Shown in pieces: positions 24,495-33,811 of a DNA stretch of 64,000 bases. Within the stretch, counting starts at the first letter, position 1, and every line of letters starts with the position of its first letter. A program made the translations under genes and the position numbers. Below the pieces are notes generated by a model, which did no database searches, was not told where the DNA came from, and was given only the letters and a program-made list of their open reading frames with translations. This DNA comes from JADGHE01 sp035716025. GTDB taxonomy: Bacteria > Pseudomonadota > Alphaproteobacteria > Rhizobiales > Xanthobacteraceae. The DNA is taken from NCBI GenBank assembly GCA_035716025.1, contig DASTKH010000041.1, forward strand, positions 1-64,000. The letters are read 5' to 3'.

Positions 24495-25364
24495 TTACCG
24501 CCCCAGAATGCCGGTCGGACGGAACGCGAGGGTGAGCAGCAGGAAGCCGAAGGCGACCGCCGGCGCCCAGGAGGGGCCGTAGAAGGTCGCCGTCAGGCTT
24601 TCGACGATGCCGAGCAGCATCGCCCCGATGACGGTGCCGGGCAGGCTGCCGAGCCCGCCGAGCACGGCGATCGCAAAGGTGCGGCCGATATATTCGCGTC
24701 CGACCGAAGGCTCGACCGGCTGGATGATGATGAGGAAGGCGCCCGCAAGCGCCGCGGTGGCAATTGAGATGCCGAAGGCGATGCGCTTGATGCGGATCGG
24801 ATCGGCGGCCATCAGCCGCAGAGCCTGCTGGTCCTGCGAAACCGCCATGATGGCGCGGCCGATGAACGTCTTCGAAAGATAGACCTGCAGCGCCACGATG
24901 AGGCCGAGCGAAATCACGCAAGGCACGAGCATGCGCAGCGGAAGGTCGACGAAGCCGAAACGCAGGCTGGGGCCGATATAAATCGCCTCGACGTAGCGGT
25001 AATCGACGCCGAAGACGAGAATGAGCGCGACCTCGGTGATGAACAGCAGGCCGAAGAAGAAAGAGAGGCCGGCGAGCGCATCCTGCCCGCGCCGCTCGAA
25101 CGCATGGTAGTAGAGCCCGTAGATCGCCGCCCCGAGCACGTAGAAGACCGGCAGCATCGCAACGGCGATCAGAATGGGATCGATGCCGAACCGGGTATTG
25201 AGGATGTAGGCGATATAAGAGCCCAGGATGATGAAGGCCGGATGCGCGATATTGGCGATGTCGAGGATGCCGAAGGCGATCGAAATGCCGACCGTCACCG
25301 CGACGTAAAAGCCGCCCAACAGGATTCCGGCAATCAGCGCATTGACGAAAAGGTCAGCCGTCAT
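24495..25364 (-). CDS. livH: Branched-chain amino acid-type ABC transporter permease LivH
   Basis: A 289-residue permease with about eight hydrophobic helices. GGFYVAVTVGISIAFGILDIANIAHPAF and AVLGGLGSLPGTVIGAMLLG (both as shorter parts) are the LivH signatures. I take the ATG at 25364 (MTADLFVNALIAG). It is the first gene of the livHMGF unit. The gene-free stretch upstream (25365-25703) must hold its promoter, where I see a TATGAT-like -10 on minus near 25391-25396 but no good -35. Confidence 0.93.
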   Translation of the reverse strand: MTADLFVNALIAGILLGGFYVAVTVGISIAFGILDIANIAHPAFIILGSYIAYILNTRFGIDPILIAVAMLPVFYVLGAAIYGLYYHAFERRGQDALAGLSFFFGLLFITEVALILVFGVDYRYVEAIYIGPSLRFGFVDLPLRMLVPCVISLGLIVALQVYLSKTFIGRAIMAVSQDQQALRLMAADPIRIKRIAFGISIATAALAGAFLIIIQPVEPSVGREYIGRTFAIAVLGGLGSLPGTVIGAMLLGIVESLTATFYGPSWAPAVAFGFLLLTLAFRPTGILGR

Positions 25365-25703
25365 GCGCAAAAATCCGCTACCGGCAAAATCATATCCGGG
25401 ACTCCCCCAAAGCGGTGTTCTCTGTTCTTGCCCGGACGGCGGCCCGGGGAACGTGGACACGGCGCCGGCACGACGGTCCGTCCGTTCGGACGGTCGCGAG
25501 TCGGCGGGCTTTGCGTAACCATTTCCCCGCGCGGACGCAAGGCGGCGCATTGAAGCTTTTCCGCTGCGTGGCCGCCGCCGCACAACGCGGCGGCGCGCGG
25601 TCAGGCGGGGGAGAGGGAAGGTCGCCTCTTGCCGCCTGCGAGGAAGGAAGGGAAACGCGTCCGTTTCCCGCTGAGAGAAACGGCCGCGATGGATCGGTTG
25701 AGC
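25365..25703. other. Gene-free stretch upstream of livH
   Basis: No reading frame here looks like a gene. It contains a perfect 8-base stem (GCCGCCGC, 25574-25581, and GCGGCGGC, 25587-25594) with a 5-base loop and no T-run. The rest is G+C-rich sequence in which I see nothing further. It should contain the livH promoter and lies downstream of the cupin gene. Confidence 0.5.
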
Positions 25704-26147
25704 CTAAGCCGCGCGGCGCACTTCCGCGGGGAGCGGCATCGGCTTGTTGGCGCTCTCGAGGAACTCGACCGTCATGAAGATCATGGTGGTGTCGCCGATG
25801 TTTTCGAGATCGTGCACCTTGTACTGGCCGGGGCCGTAGGTCTCGTGCCGCGTCTCCCCGGCGGCGTAGGAGTATTCGACGGTCGAGCCGTCCATGAGAT
25901 GCTGGCGCCCGCGCGAAGCCGTCACTGCGGTCCAGAAATAGTCGAGCACGTGGCGGTGAAAGCCGACCCGCTCGCCCGGCTTGAGCTCGATCATCCACAC
26001 CCGGCAGCGCTTGTCCTCGGAGAGCAGGCGGGTGCCGACGCACGGGTTGGGATTTTTCGCCTCACGCTCGAACTCCGCCTGCAATTCGGGCGACCAATTG
26101 CCCTTGTCCGACTTGAGGGCTTGCTTTTCCGACATCGACAGCGCCAT
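25704..26147 (-). CDS. Cupin-domain protein
   Basis: A 147-residue single-domain cupin. GERVGFHRHVLDYFWTAV carries the metal-binding His pair, followed by TVEYSYAAGETRHETYGPGQYKVHDLENIGDTT (seen as shorter parts), the second cupin motif. A perfect AGGAGG lies upstream of the ATG at 26147. It is divergent from the flavin monooxygenase gene with only 61 bases between the starts. It probably acts in the same pathway, either as a small dioxygenase or isomerase or as a non-catalytic binder. Confidence 0.8.
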   Translation of the reverse strand: MALSMSEKQALKSDKGNWSPELQAEFEREAKNPNPCVGTRLLSEDKRCRVWMIELKPGERVGFHRHVLDYFWTAVTASRGRQHLMDGSTVEYSYAAGETRHETYGPGQYKVHDLENIGDTTMIFMTVEFLESANKPMPLPAEVRRAA

Positions 26148-26208
26148 GGGAAATCCTCCTGAACGGTTGAGCCAATATAGCGGCCAGATTTGGAGGAGGG
26201 AACCGGGA

Positions 26209-27444
26209 GTGACTGTGTCGGGTGATGGAAGCCGCCGCCGCGCGCTGGTGATCGGCGGCTCGATGAGCGGACTTTTTGCCGCACTCCTGCTGCAGAAGCA
26301 GGGCTTCGAGGTGGAAGTCTTCGAGCGGGTCGAAGGCGAGCTCGCTGACCGCGGTGCGGGCATCGTCGCGCAGCCGGAGATCGCACGCGCCTTCCGGCGC
26401 CTCGGGATCGACTTCGGCGACAATCTCGGGGTGAGCACGGTGCCGCGCCGCACCTTCGACCGCGAAGGGCGGCTGGTCGGCGAAACGACCTGCCCCCAGA
26501 CCCATACGGCGTGGGAGCGTGTTTTCCGGCTCCTGCGCAAGGCCTTTGCGCCGGAGCGCTACCACCGCGGGCAGCGCTTCGTGCGCGTCGAGCAGGACGA
26601 ACAGGGCGTCACGGTCCATTTCGCCGAGGGCGAGCCGGTGCGCGGCGACCTCCTGATCGGCGCCGACGGGCTGCGATCCAATGTTCGCGGCCAGTTCCTG
26701 CCCCAACTCGGGCCGGTCTATGCCGGCTATGCGGCGTGGCGTGCGCTCGTTGACGAGGCCGCCATCTCGCCGGCGACGCACCGCGACATCTATCTGTGCA
26801 TGGCGTTCGCGCTGCCCCCCGGCGAGCAGATCCTCGGCTATCCGGTCGCGGGGCCGAACGACGACCTGCGTCCGGGGCACCGGCGCTACAACTGGGTGTG
26901 GTACCGACCGGCCGCCGAGACCACGGTGCTGCGCGATCTTTTGACCGACGAGCACGGTACGCTCCACGAGGGGTCGATCCCGCCGCCGCTCATCCGCCGA
27001 GCGGTCGTCGAGGCGATGCGAGCGGACGCGCGGCGGCTCCTGCCGCCGCAGTTCCAGGAAGTCATCGCGCTTGCGCGCCAGCCGTTCCTGCAGCCGATCT
27101 ACGACTTCGAGACCCCGCAGATGGCCTTCGGGCGCGTGGCGATCGTGGGGGATGCGGCTTTCGTGGCGCGGCCCCATGTGGCGGGGGGCGTGGCGAAGGC
27201 GGCGGAGGATACGATGGCGCTCGTCGATGCCTTGGCCGCGGAGGCCGACGTGCCGGCCGCGCTGAAGGCGTTCGAGGCGGCGCGTCTGCCCATCGGCCGC
27301 CGCATCGTGGCGCGCGGCCGCGCGCTCGGCGCCTATATCCAGCCGGAACGGCGCACCGAAGAGGAGCGCGAGAACGCGAGACGGCACAGCGGCCCGGAGC
27401 GGGTCATGCGCGAGATCGCGGTGCTCGATTTTCTCTACGAGTGA
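26209..27444 (+). CDS. FAD-dependent aromatic hydroxylase, 2,6-dihydroxypyridine 3-monooxygenase-like
   Basis: A 411-residue class A flavoprotein monooxygenase. The FAD-binding start is VIGGSMSGLFAALLL, LLIGADGLRSNVR is the middle motif, and GDAAFVARPHVAGGVAKAAEDTM near residue 310 is the second FAD motif in a form I associate with 2,6-dihydroxypyridine hydroxylases and relatives. I start at the GTG at 26209, eight bases after a GGAGGAGGG ribosome-binding site. It would hydroxylate an electron-rich ring using NAD(P)H and oxygen. The exact substrate is not established. Confidence 0.85.
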   Translation: MTVSGDGSRRRALVIGGSMSGLFAALLLQKQGFEVEVFERVEGELADRGAGIVAQPEIARAFRRLGIDFGDNLGVSTVPRRTFDREGRLVGETTCPQTHTAWERVFRLLRKAFAPERYHRGQRFVRVEQDEQGVTVHFAEGEPVRGDLLIGADGLRSNVRGQFLPQLGPVYAGYAAWRALVDEAAISPATHRDIYLCMAFALPPGEQILGYPVAGPNDDLRPGHRRYNWVWYRPAAETTVLRDLLTDEHGTLHEGSIPPPLIRRAVVEAMRADARRLLPPQFQEVIALARQPFLQPIYDFETPQMAFGRVAIVGDAAFVARPHVAGGVAKAAEDTMALVDALAAEADVPAALKAFEAARLPIGRRIVARGRALGAYIQPERRTEEERENARRHSGPERVMREIAVLDFLYE

Positions 27445-27476
27445 GGCGGGCCCCCACCGCGGCGCGGCGGCGCCAG

Positions 27477-27526
27477 TGAACCGGGGCCCCGCGTCTGCAG
27501 CGCACCACGTTCGTGATGCGCTGCGC
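27477..27526 (-). repeat. Dispersed intergenic repeat, copy B
   Basis: On the minus strand: GCGCAGCGCA, 12 bases, TGCGCTGC (a hairpin), then AGACGCGGGGCCCCGGTTCA. The 3' core matches copies at 20703-20728 and 55100-55145. It lies between the flavin monooxygenase gene and the amidohydrolase gene. Confidence 0.65.
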
Positions 27527-27566
27527 GCGGGACACGGAAAGGAAACGGTGATCGCGGACCAGCGTC

Positions 27567-28634
27567 TCAGCCGAGCCCGAGAAGCTTCATGGCGTTGCCG
27601 CCGGCCAGCGCCGCCCGGGTCTTGGCGTTGAACGACTTGACCGAATTGATGTGCTCGATCGGGTCGTATTCGGCCATGTCGTAGGGATAGTCGGTGCCGA
27701 GCACCACGTGGTCGACGCCGAAGGCATCCACCAGTGCCTTGAGCTGCTCGGAGGTGAACACCACGGTGTCGAAATAGATCTTCTTGAGATAGGTCGTGGG
27801 CGGTTTCGGCAGGCCGCCGCGGGCGTCGGAGCGGGCGCCCCAGGCATGGTCGATCCGGCCCCAATAGGCGCCGAGATAGCCGCCGCCGTGCACCGCGATG
27901 ATCTTGAGCTTGGGATAGCGCTCGAGCACGCCCGAGAAGATCAGGTGGTGCAGCGCGACCGTGGTGTCGAGCGGATTGCCGATCACATTCGTGAAGTAAT
28001 ACGGCTTGAACCGGTGCGCATGCGTGAAGCCGTTGGGATGCAGGAGGATCACCGCGCCGAGCTGTTCCGCCTTCTTCCAGAACGGTTCGAGGCTCGGGTC
28101 GGAAATTTCCTTCTCCCCCGCGATGTTGGTGAGAATCTGCGCGCCCTTGAGGCCGAACGTCTTCATGGCGCGCTCGAGTTCGCGGGCGGCTTCGTTGCCG
28201 TCGGTCAGCGGGACGGTGCCGAGCCCGACGAACCGGTCGGGCGCGCGCGAGATGAACTCGGCGATCCCGTTGTTGATCATCTGCGAGGCCTTCACGAGGA
28301 TGTCGAGCGGCGCGGAATAGTGGCACTGGCCGGGCGCGCACATGACGAGCTGGATATCGATGCCCTGCTTGTCCATGTCCTTGAGGCGCTGCTTCACCTC
28401 GACCATGACCGGCAGGCGATCGGCGTTTTGCTTCTTCTGTAGCTCTTGCGTCTCGGCGCTGGCGAACTGGCCGAGCAGGTCGGCGCGCGCGTGCGGGCCG
28501 GAGAACTCGGCGGCCTCCTTGATGAAGATATGGGAGTGCACGTCCACGGTGGTGCTCTTTGGGCGTGCCTTGCGGCCCGGCGTCCCGTGTTTGCGGGCGC
28601 GGGTGTTCGCATATTTGTTCCAGATTTCGGCCAT
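27567..28634 (-). CDS. Amidohydrolase-family protein, ACMSD/aromatic-acid decarboxylase-like
   Basis: A 355-residue TIM-barrel amidohydrolase of the group that includes aminocarboxymuconate-semialdehyde decarboxylase and gamma-resorcylate or 5-carboxyvanillate decarboxylases. The metal motif is DVHSHI near residue 30, with later His in LLHPNGFTH and VHGGGYLGAYWGRIDH and the Asp of LGTDYPYDM. The start is at 28634 (MAEIWNKYANT). Its surroundings (flavin hydroxylase, cupin, dehydrogenase) suggest decarboxylation of a ring-derived acid, but hydrolysis is possible. Confidence 0.85.
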   Translation of the reverse strand: MAEIWNKYANTRARKHGTPGRKARPKSTTVDVHSHIFIKEAAEFSGPHARADLLGQFASAETQELQKKQNADRLPVMVEVKQRLKDMDKQGIDIQLVMCAPGQCHYSAPLDILVKASQMINNGIAEFISRAPDRFVGLGTVPLTDGNEAARELERAMKTFGLKGAQILTNIAGEKEISDPSLEPFWKKAEQLGAVILLHPNGFTHAHRFKPYYFTNVIGNPLDTTVALHHLIFSGVLERYPKLKIIAVHGGGYLGAYWGRIDHAWGARSDARGGLPKPPTTYLKKIYFDTVVFTSEQLKALVDAFGVDHVVLGTDYPYDMAEYDPIEHINSVKSFNAKTRAALAGGNAMKLLGLG

Positions 28635-28814
28635 GGGGGTTTCCTCAGTCGGACAAGGCGGGATCGGACCAGCGGGCGCGCGAGCGCCGTCGGCGCGGCG
28701 GCCGGTTTTGCAAACACGAAGTACAGGCGGTCGCCGACGGCAGAATTCGCGAAAATCCTTGTAATGCAGCGGAGAGGACCTGGCTAGTCGCCCGGCCCGC
28801 CGGCGCACGAGGGG

Positions 28815-29711
28815 TCAGCGGCGCGTAAGGCCGGCCATCGCCTCGAGCACGGCGCACACCGCCGCCGTGTCGTGCATGGCATGGCCGGTCGACATCGCCG
28901 CATTATAGATCGGCTCGCAGGCCGAGAAGGTGGGCGTCGGCACGCCGATCGCGCGGGCGAAATCCCCGATGACCGTCATGTCCTTCTGCCAGATCGAGAC
29001 CTTCATGGTGACGTTGTCGCCGTCATAGCGGTTTTCCGCCATCATCGGCGCGCGCAGCTCGAAGACCCGCGAGCTACCCGCCCCCGACGTCACAAGCTCG
29101 ACGAGCTGATGCGGGTCGAGGCCCGCTTTCATGCCGAGCACCATGGCTTCGGCGGAGGCGACATTGTGGATCGCGACAAGCAGATTCGCGACGAATTTCA
29201 TTTTCATGCCGTTGCCGAAGGCGCCGAGATCGTGCGTCTTGCGGGCAAAGTCGGCAAAAAGCGGTTCGAGCGACCGGATCGCCTGCCGGTCGCCGCTCGC
29301 ATAGACCACGAGATCCTTCTGCTTCGCCTGCGATCCGGTGCCGCTCAACGGGCAATCGAGCATCACGTGGCCGGCGCGCCGTAAGACTTCTTCGGCAGCC
29401 GTCTTGTCCTCGATCGCGAAGGTCGACAGTTCGGCGACGATGCGCCGCTCGCTTATGCCCGCGATGGCTTCGGCCGTCGCAAGGAGCGCTGCGGGCTTGG
29501 GCAGGCTCGTCAGGACCACCGGCGCGGCGCGGGCAACCTCCGCGGCGTCGGCCTTGATCGCGATCCCCGCGGCTTCGGCCTCGCGGCAGGCGGCGGCATC
29601 GACATCGTAACCGACGACGCGCCAGCCGGCCGCGGCGAGATTGCGGCCGATCGCCCCGCCCATGATGCCGAGACCGACGATGCCGACGCTTCCTTTTGCG
29701 CCCGAGTTCAT
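28815..29711 (-). CDS. NAD(P)-dependent oxidoreductase, 3-hydroxyisobutyrate dehydrogenase family
   Basis: A 298-residue beta-hydroxyacid dehydrogenase. GLGIMGGAIGRNLAAAG is the Rossmann start; DCPLSGTGSQA is the substrate-binding motif (DAPVSGG in many relatives); the catalytic-type Lys is in GNGMKMKFVANLL near residue 170. The length is normal. It is 180 bases upstream of the amidohydrolase on the same strand, and may act on the semialdehyde/hydroxyacid side of the same pathway. The substrate is unknown; tartronate semialdehyde or 3-hydroxyisobutyrate types cannot be told apart by eye. Confidence 0.88.
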   Translation of the reverse strand: MNSGAKGSVGIVGLGIMGGAIGRNLAAAGWRVVGYDVDAAACREAEAAGIAIKADAAEVARAAPVVLTSLPKPAALLATAEAIAGISERRIVAELSTFAIEDKTAAEEVLRRAGHVMLDCPLSGTGSQAKQKDLVVYASGDRQAIRSLEPLFADFARKTHDLGAFGNGMKMKFVANLLVAIHNVASAEAMVLGMKAGLDPHQLVELVTSGAGSSRVFELRAPMMAENRYDGDNVTMKVSIWQKDMTVIGDFARAIGVPTPTFSACEPIYNAAMSTGHAMHDTAAVCAVLEAMAGLTRR

Positions 29712-29909
29712 TGGCGAATTGCTCCATGTCTATGAGAAAAGGGCGGGGCCGGCTCTCACGGCCGCCGCCGAAAAAGGACGCGTCGGCCGGCGTTCCGGCG
29801 TGCCAGGAACGCCCGCCGTTTGCGCGGCCCGGCCGGCATGATAACCATGCGACAAGGCCCGTGCACGACGCCTGCGCCGCGAGGCGGCCCACGCCGAAGG
29901 GAGGAGCAC

Positions 29910-30563
29910 GTGAAGCTTTATACGTTCTGGCGTTCGCTCGCGACCTATCGCGTCCGCGTCGCTCTCAACCTCAAGGGCATCGGCGGAGTCGAGCTGGTCA
30001 GCGTGGATCTGCTGAAGGGTGAGCAGCTCCAGGCAGACTATGTGAGGGTCAATCCTCAGCGCGTCGTCCCGGCCCTCGTGCTCGACGACGGCAAGCCGCC
30101 GCTTTTCCAGTCCGTGGCGATTATGGAATATCTGGAGGAGACCCATCCGCACCCGCCGCTTCTGCCGGCCGACGCCCGCGGCCGGGCGCGGGTTCGCGGG
30201 CTCTCCCAGATCGTCGTGTCCGACTCCCATCCGCTGTCGGTCCCGCGCATCCGCAAATATCTGACCGACATTGCGGGGTGGGACCAGGAGCGGCTCAACG
30301 CCTGGATCGGGCATTGGCAGATCGAGGCGCTCAAATCGCTGGAAGGTCACCTTGCCGGCGACCCGGACACGGGCCGGTACTGCCACGGCGACAGCCTCAC
30401 GCTCGCCGACATTTGCCTGGCGAGCCAGGCGGTGGCAGCCGGCTTCTTCAAGCTCAATCTCGACCCCTTCCCGACCGTCAAGCGAATTGCGGAAGCTTGC
30501 CTCGCCCAAGAAGCCTTTGCGCGCGAGCATCCCTTGAAGCAGCCCGGCGCGGCGGCGCATTGA
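29910..30563 (+). CDS. maiA: Maleylacetoacetate isomerase (zeta-class GST)
   Basis: A 217-residue glutathione S-transferase of the zeta class. KLYTFWRSLATYRVRVALNLKG is the N-terminal domain start (split), VNPQRVVPAL and QSVAIMEYLEETHP are the glutathione-binding parts, and HPLSVPRIRKYL and GDSLTLADICLASQ are the C-terminal domain. The start is a GTG at 29910 after GGGAGGAG. In the usual SSxS active-site motif, the second and last Ser are Leu and Thr here. Homogentisate-pathway partners are not adjacent. Confidence 0.85.
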   Translation: MKLYTFWRSLATYRVRVALNLKGIGGVELVSVDLLKGEQLQADYVRVNPQRVVPALVLDDGKPPLFQSVAIMEYLEETHPHPPLLPADARGRARVRGLSQIVVSDSHPLSVPRIRKYLTDIAGWDQERLNAWIGHWQIEALKSLEGHLAGDPDTGRYCHGDSLTLADICLASQAVAAGFFKLNLDPFPTVKRIAEACLAQEAFAREHPLKQPGAAAH

Positions 30564-30682
30564 CGAAGACTCGGTCCGTCGGTTCTGCTCTCGGGCCTCG
30601 CGGCCGCGGTTTGCCTGAAGAAAGGGGGCGGCCCAATCGCAAATCGGAAGCCGCCCACCCAGTCGTCGCGCCCGGGGAGGAG

Positions 30683-31201
30683 TCAGGCGCGAGGCGGGCG
30701 CCGGTCGCGCCGCCGCTCGACCGGCTGGTAGGCCACCCGGCAGTGGTAACCGCAATAGGGCAGCCCGGCCACGGTCTTTCCCCCGCAGAAGAAGAAATCC
30801 GGCGAACTTGGATCGCCGATCGGCCAGTGACAGGTCGCATCCGACAACTGCAGGATCGAGCAGCGCTGTCCGATCGGGACGACATTGTCCAGAATTTCGG
30901 GTTCCGGCTCGGCTTCCGCCTCCATCTCGAGGAAGGCATAAGGCTGCCGCGCAAGCGCGGTGTTGCCATGCGTCACCGGGCGCGACGCGCGGAACGGGGC
31001 GGCCGCGCGGGGTTTGCGCGGACGGGGTGCGGACGAGGAGGGGGTCTTGGCGCGCCCGGACAGTCCGAGACGATGCACCTTGCCGATGACGGCGTTGCGC
31101 GTGATCCCGCCCAGTTCGTTGGCGATTTGGCTGGCGGAGAGGCCGTCGGCCCAGAGCTTCTTGAGCTGCTCGACCCGCTCGTCTGTCCACGTCCACACCA
31201 T
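30683..31201 (-). CDS. gcrA: Cell-cycle regulator GcrA
   Basis: A 172-residue GcrA. The N-terminal helix-turn-helix is unmistakable (WTDERVEQLKKLW, then LSASQIANELGG and RNAVIGKVHRLGL), and the C terminus has the paired Cys/His segments CSILQL, CHWPIG, FFCGG and YCGYHC. GcrA binds sigma-70 RNA polymerase and activates promoters methylated at GANTC by CcrM. The start at 31201 (MVWTWTDERVE) is the family start; ten residues upstream are unsupported. The gene is divergent from argD, and the space between has seven GANTC sites. Confidence 0.97.
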   Translation of the reverse strand: MVWTWTDERVEQLKKLWADGLSASQIANELGGITRNAVIGKVHRLGLSGRAKTPSSSAPRPRKPRAAAPFRASRPVTHGNTALARQPYAFLEMEAEAEPEPEILDNVVPIGQRCSILQLSDATCHWPIGDPSSPDFFFCGGKTVAGLPYCGYHCRVAYQPVERRRDRRPPRA

Positions 31202-31488
31202 GGGTGTCGTCCTCTTCCCGACCTCGCCCATGCGCCGGATGCCCCAGACGGAATCCCAGCCCGCTCCCCGGTCGGCAACAAGCCGCGCCGGGGCTCACGC
31301 ACCATACAGCTGGTACTCAGGAGACGGTCCGCCGCACGAGATATCGTATCCGTCGACCTTGACGCTACAATACGCGCGGACTCGCGCGCAAGAGTCCCGG
31401 GATTCTCGGCGGAGCTTTTTCCACCACTATGGCCTTTCGGACTCAGTCGGTTCCGGCCCGCCGCCGGCGCGACGGTTCAGCTCTCCTG

Positions 31489-31516
31489 TTGACAGCCGAA
31501 TCGCGGGACCTAAGAT
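31489..31516 (+). promoter_or_regulatory. Sigma-70-type promoter of argD
   Basis: TTGACA (31489-31494), 16-base spacer, TAAGAT (31511-31516); the predicted start is near 31523. A GANTC site (31498-31502) lies between the two hexamers. Confidence 0.65.
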
Positions 31517-31523
31517 GACGGCG

Positions 31524-31550
31524 TCGTGCCGCCTCGCCGAGGCGGCACGA
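31524..31550 (+). repeat. Perfect 12-base inverted repeat at the 5' end of the argD mRNA
   Basis: TCGTGCCGCCTC (31524-31535), loop GCC, exact complement (31539-31550). It starts within one or two bases of the predicted transcription start, so the mRNA would begin with a very stable hairpin. No T-run follows. A second, 6-base stem (CCGGAG 31565-31570, CTCCGG 31577-31582) lies nearer the GTG start. Confidence 0.75.
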
Positions 31551-31602
31551 TTCGTTTCCGGCCTCCGGAGCCTCCGCTCCGGCTTGAATCGGGATATCGG
31601 CC

Positions 31603-32813
31603 GTGACCGCATCGCACCTCTTGCCGACCTATGCACGTGTGGACCTCGCTTTCGAACGGGGAGAGGGTTGTTGGCTCGTTGCGACGAACGGCGAGCGCTA
31701 TCTTGATTTCACGTCCGGCATCGCGGTCAACGCGCTCGGCCATGCGCATCCGCATCTCGTGGAAACGCTGACCGCGCAGGCGCAGAAACTCTGGCACGTC
31801 TCCAATCTCTATCGGATCCCCGAGGGTGAGCGGCTTGCCGCGCGGCTTTGCGCGGCGACCTTTGCCGACTTCGTCTTCTTCGGCAATTCCGGCGCCGAGG
31901 CGATGGAATGCGCAATCAAGATGGCGCGCAAATACCACGCGGCAAGCGGGCACCCGGAGCGCTACCGCATCGTCACCTTCGAAGGGGCCTTTCACGGCCG
32001 CACGCTCGCGACCCTCGCGGCCGGCGGCCAGAAGAAATATCTCGAGGGCTTCGGGCCGGTGGTCGAGGGCTTCGACCAGGTGGCCGCCGGCGACGTGGAG
32101 GTCGTCAAGCGCGCCGTCACGGCGGAAACGGCCGCCATTCTCATCGAGCCGATCCAGGGCGAGGGCGGCGTGCGGGTCATTCCGCCCGCCTTTCTGAGGG
32201 CGCTGCGGGACATTTGCGACCGCAACGGTCTTCTGCTCATTTTCGACGAGATTCAGACGGGCGTCGGCCGCACGGGCGAGCTGTTTGCCTATCAAAAGGT
32301 CGGCGTCACGCCCGACATCATGGCGATCGCCAAGGCAATCGGCGGCGGATTCCCGATGGGCGGCTGTCTCGCAAGCGCCGAGGCCGCCAAGGGCATGACG
32401 GCCGGGACGCACGGTTCGACATTCGGCGGCAATCCGCTCGCCATGGCGATCGGCAATGCGGTGCTCGATATCGTGCTGCAGCCCGGCTTCCTCGATCACG
32501 TCAAGCAGATGGGCCTCCTGTTCAAGCAGCGGCTTGCCGAGGTGAAGGACCGCTACCCCGACGTCATTGCCGAGGTGCGCGGGGAGGGACTCTTGACCGG
32601 CGTCAAGGCGGTCGGCCCGGCGGGCGAACTCGTCGACGCGCTGCGGGCGGAAAAGCTCATCAGCATCGCGTCGGGCGACAATGTGGTGCGCCTCGTGCCG
32701 CCGCTGATCGTCACCGAAGCGGAGATCGCCGAGGGGGTGGCGCGGCTCGACCGGGCCGCCGCACGCCTCTCGCGCGGGCAGGCCAGGGCACGGAGGGCGC
32801 AAGGAGCAGTCGG

Positions 32814-32817
<4 letters not shown>
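31603..32817 (+). CDS. argD: Acetylornithine aminotransferase
   Basis: A 404-residue class III PLP aminotransferase for the fourth step of ornithine synthesis. FGNSGAEA (about 93-100), the Asp of FDEIQTG (Asp215) and the Schiff-base Lys244 in AKAIGGG are present. HGRTLATLA and HGSTFGGNPLA are further landmarks. The start is the GTG at 31603, five bases after a GGATAT stretch with no strong Shine-Dalgarno. It overlaps argF by 4 bases (GTGA). It could also serve as succinyldiaminopimelate aminotransferase, as ArgD does elsewhere. Confidence 0.94.
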
Positions 32818-33746
<929 letters not shown>

Positions 33747-33811
33747 GCGGCTTTGACAACCCGAGCGTCGTGGACCGGGCTTTGCGCGGGGTGTGCCGTG
33801 CTGCGGACACG

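Larger units (their letters stand above)
31202..31602. other. gcrA-argD intergenic regulatory region with seven GANTC sites
   Basis: No gene. GANTC sites lie at 31251-31255, 31379-31383, 31392-31396, 31401-31405, 31440-31444, 31498-31502 and 31586-31590; five are within 124 bases. With G+C near 66%, about one site would be expected in this length. GANTC is the CcrM methylation site that governs GcrA-dependent promoters. The stretch also holds an argD promoter and two hairpins described separately. Confidence 0.7.

Noticed and set aside
25574..25594. Stem-loop upstream of livH as a terminator
   Set aside because: No T-run and not positioned to end either neighbouring gene clearly; recorded only as part of the gene-free stretch.
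26062..28341. A 759-codon minus-strand frame
   Set aside because: Antisense to the flavoprotein gene and out of frame with the amidohydrolase gene; low-quality composition.
31427..31636. Small minus frame in the gcrA-argD gap
   Set aside because: No ribosome-binding site and no family features; the interval carries promoter and GANTC signals instead.
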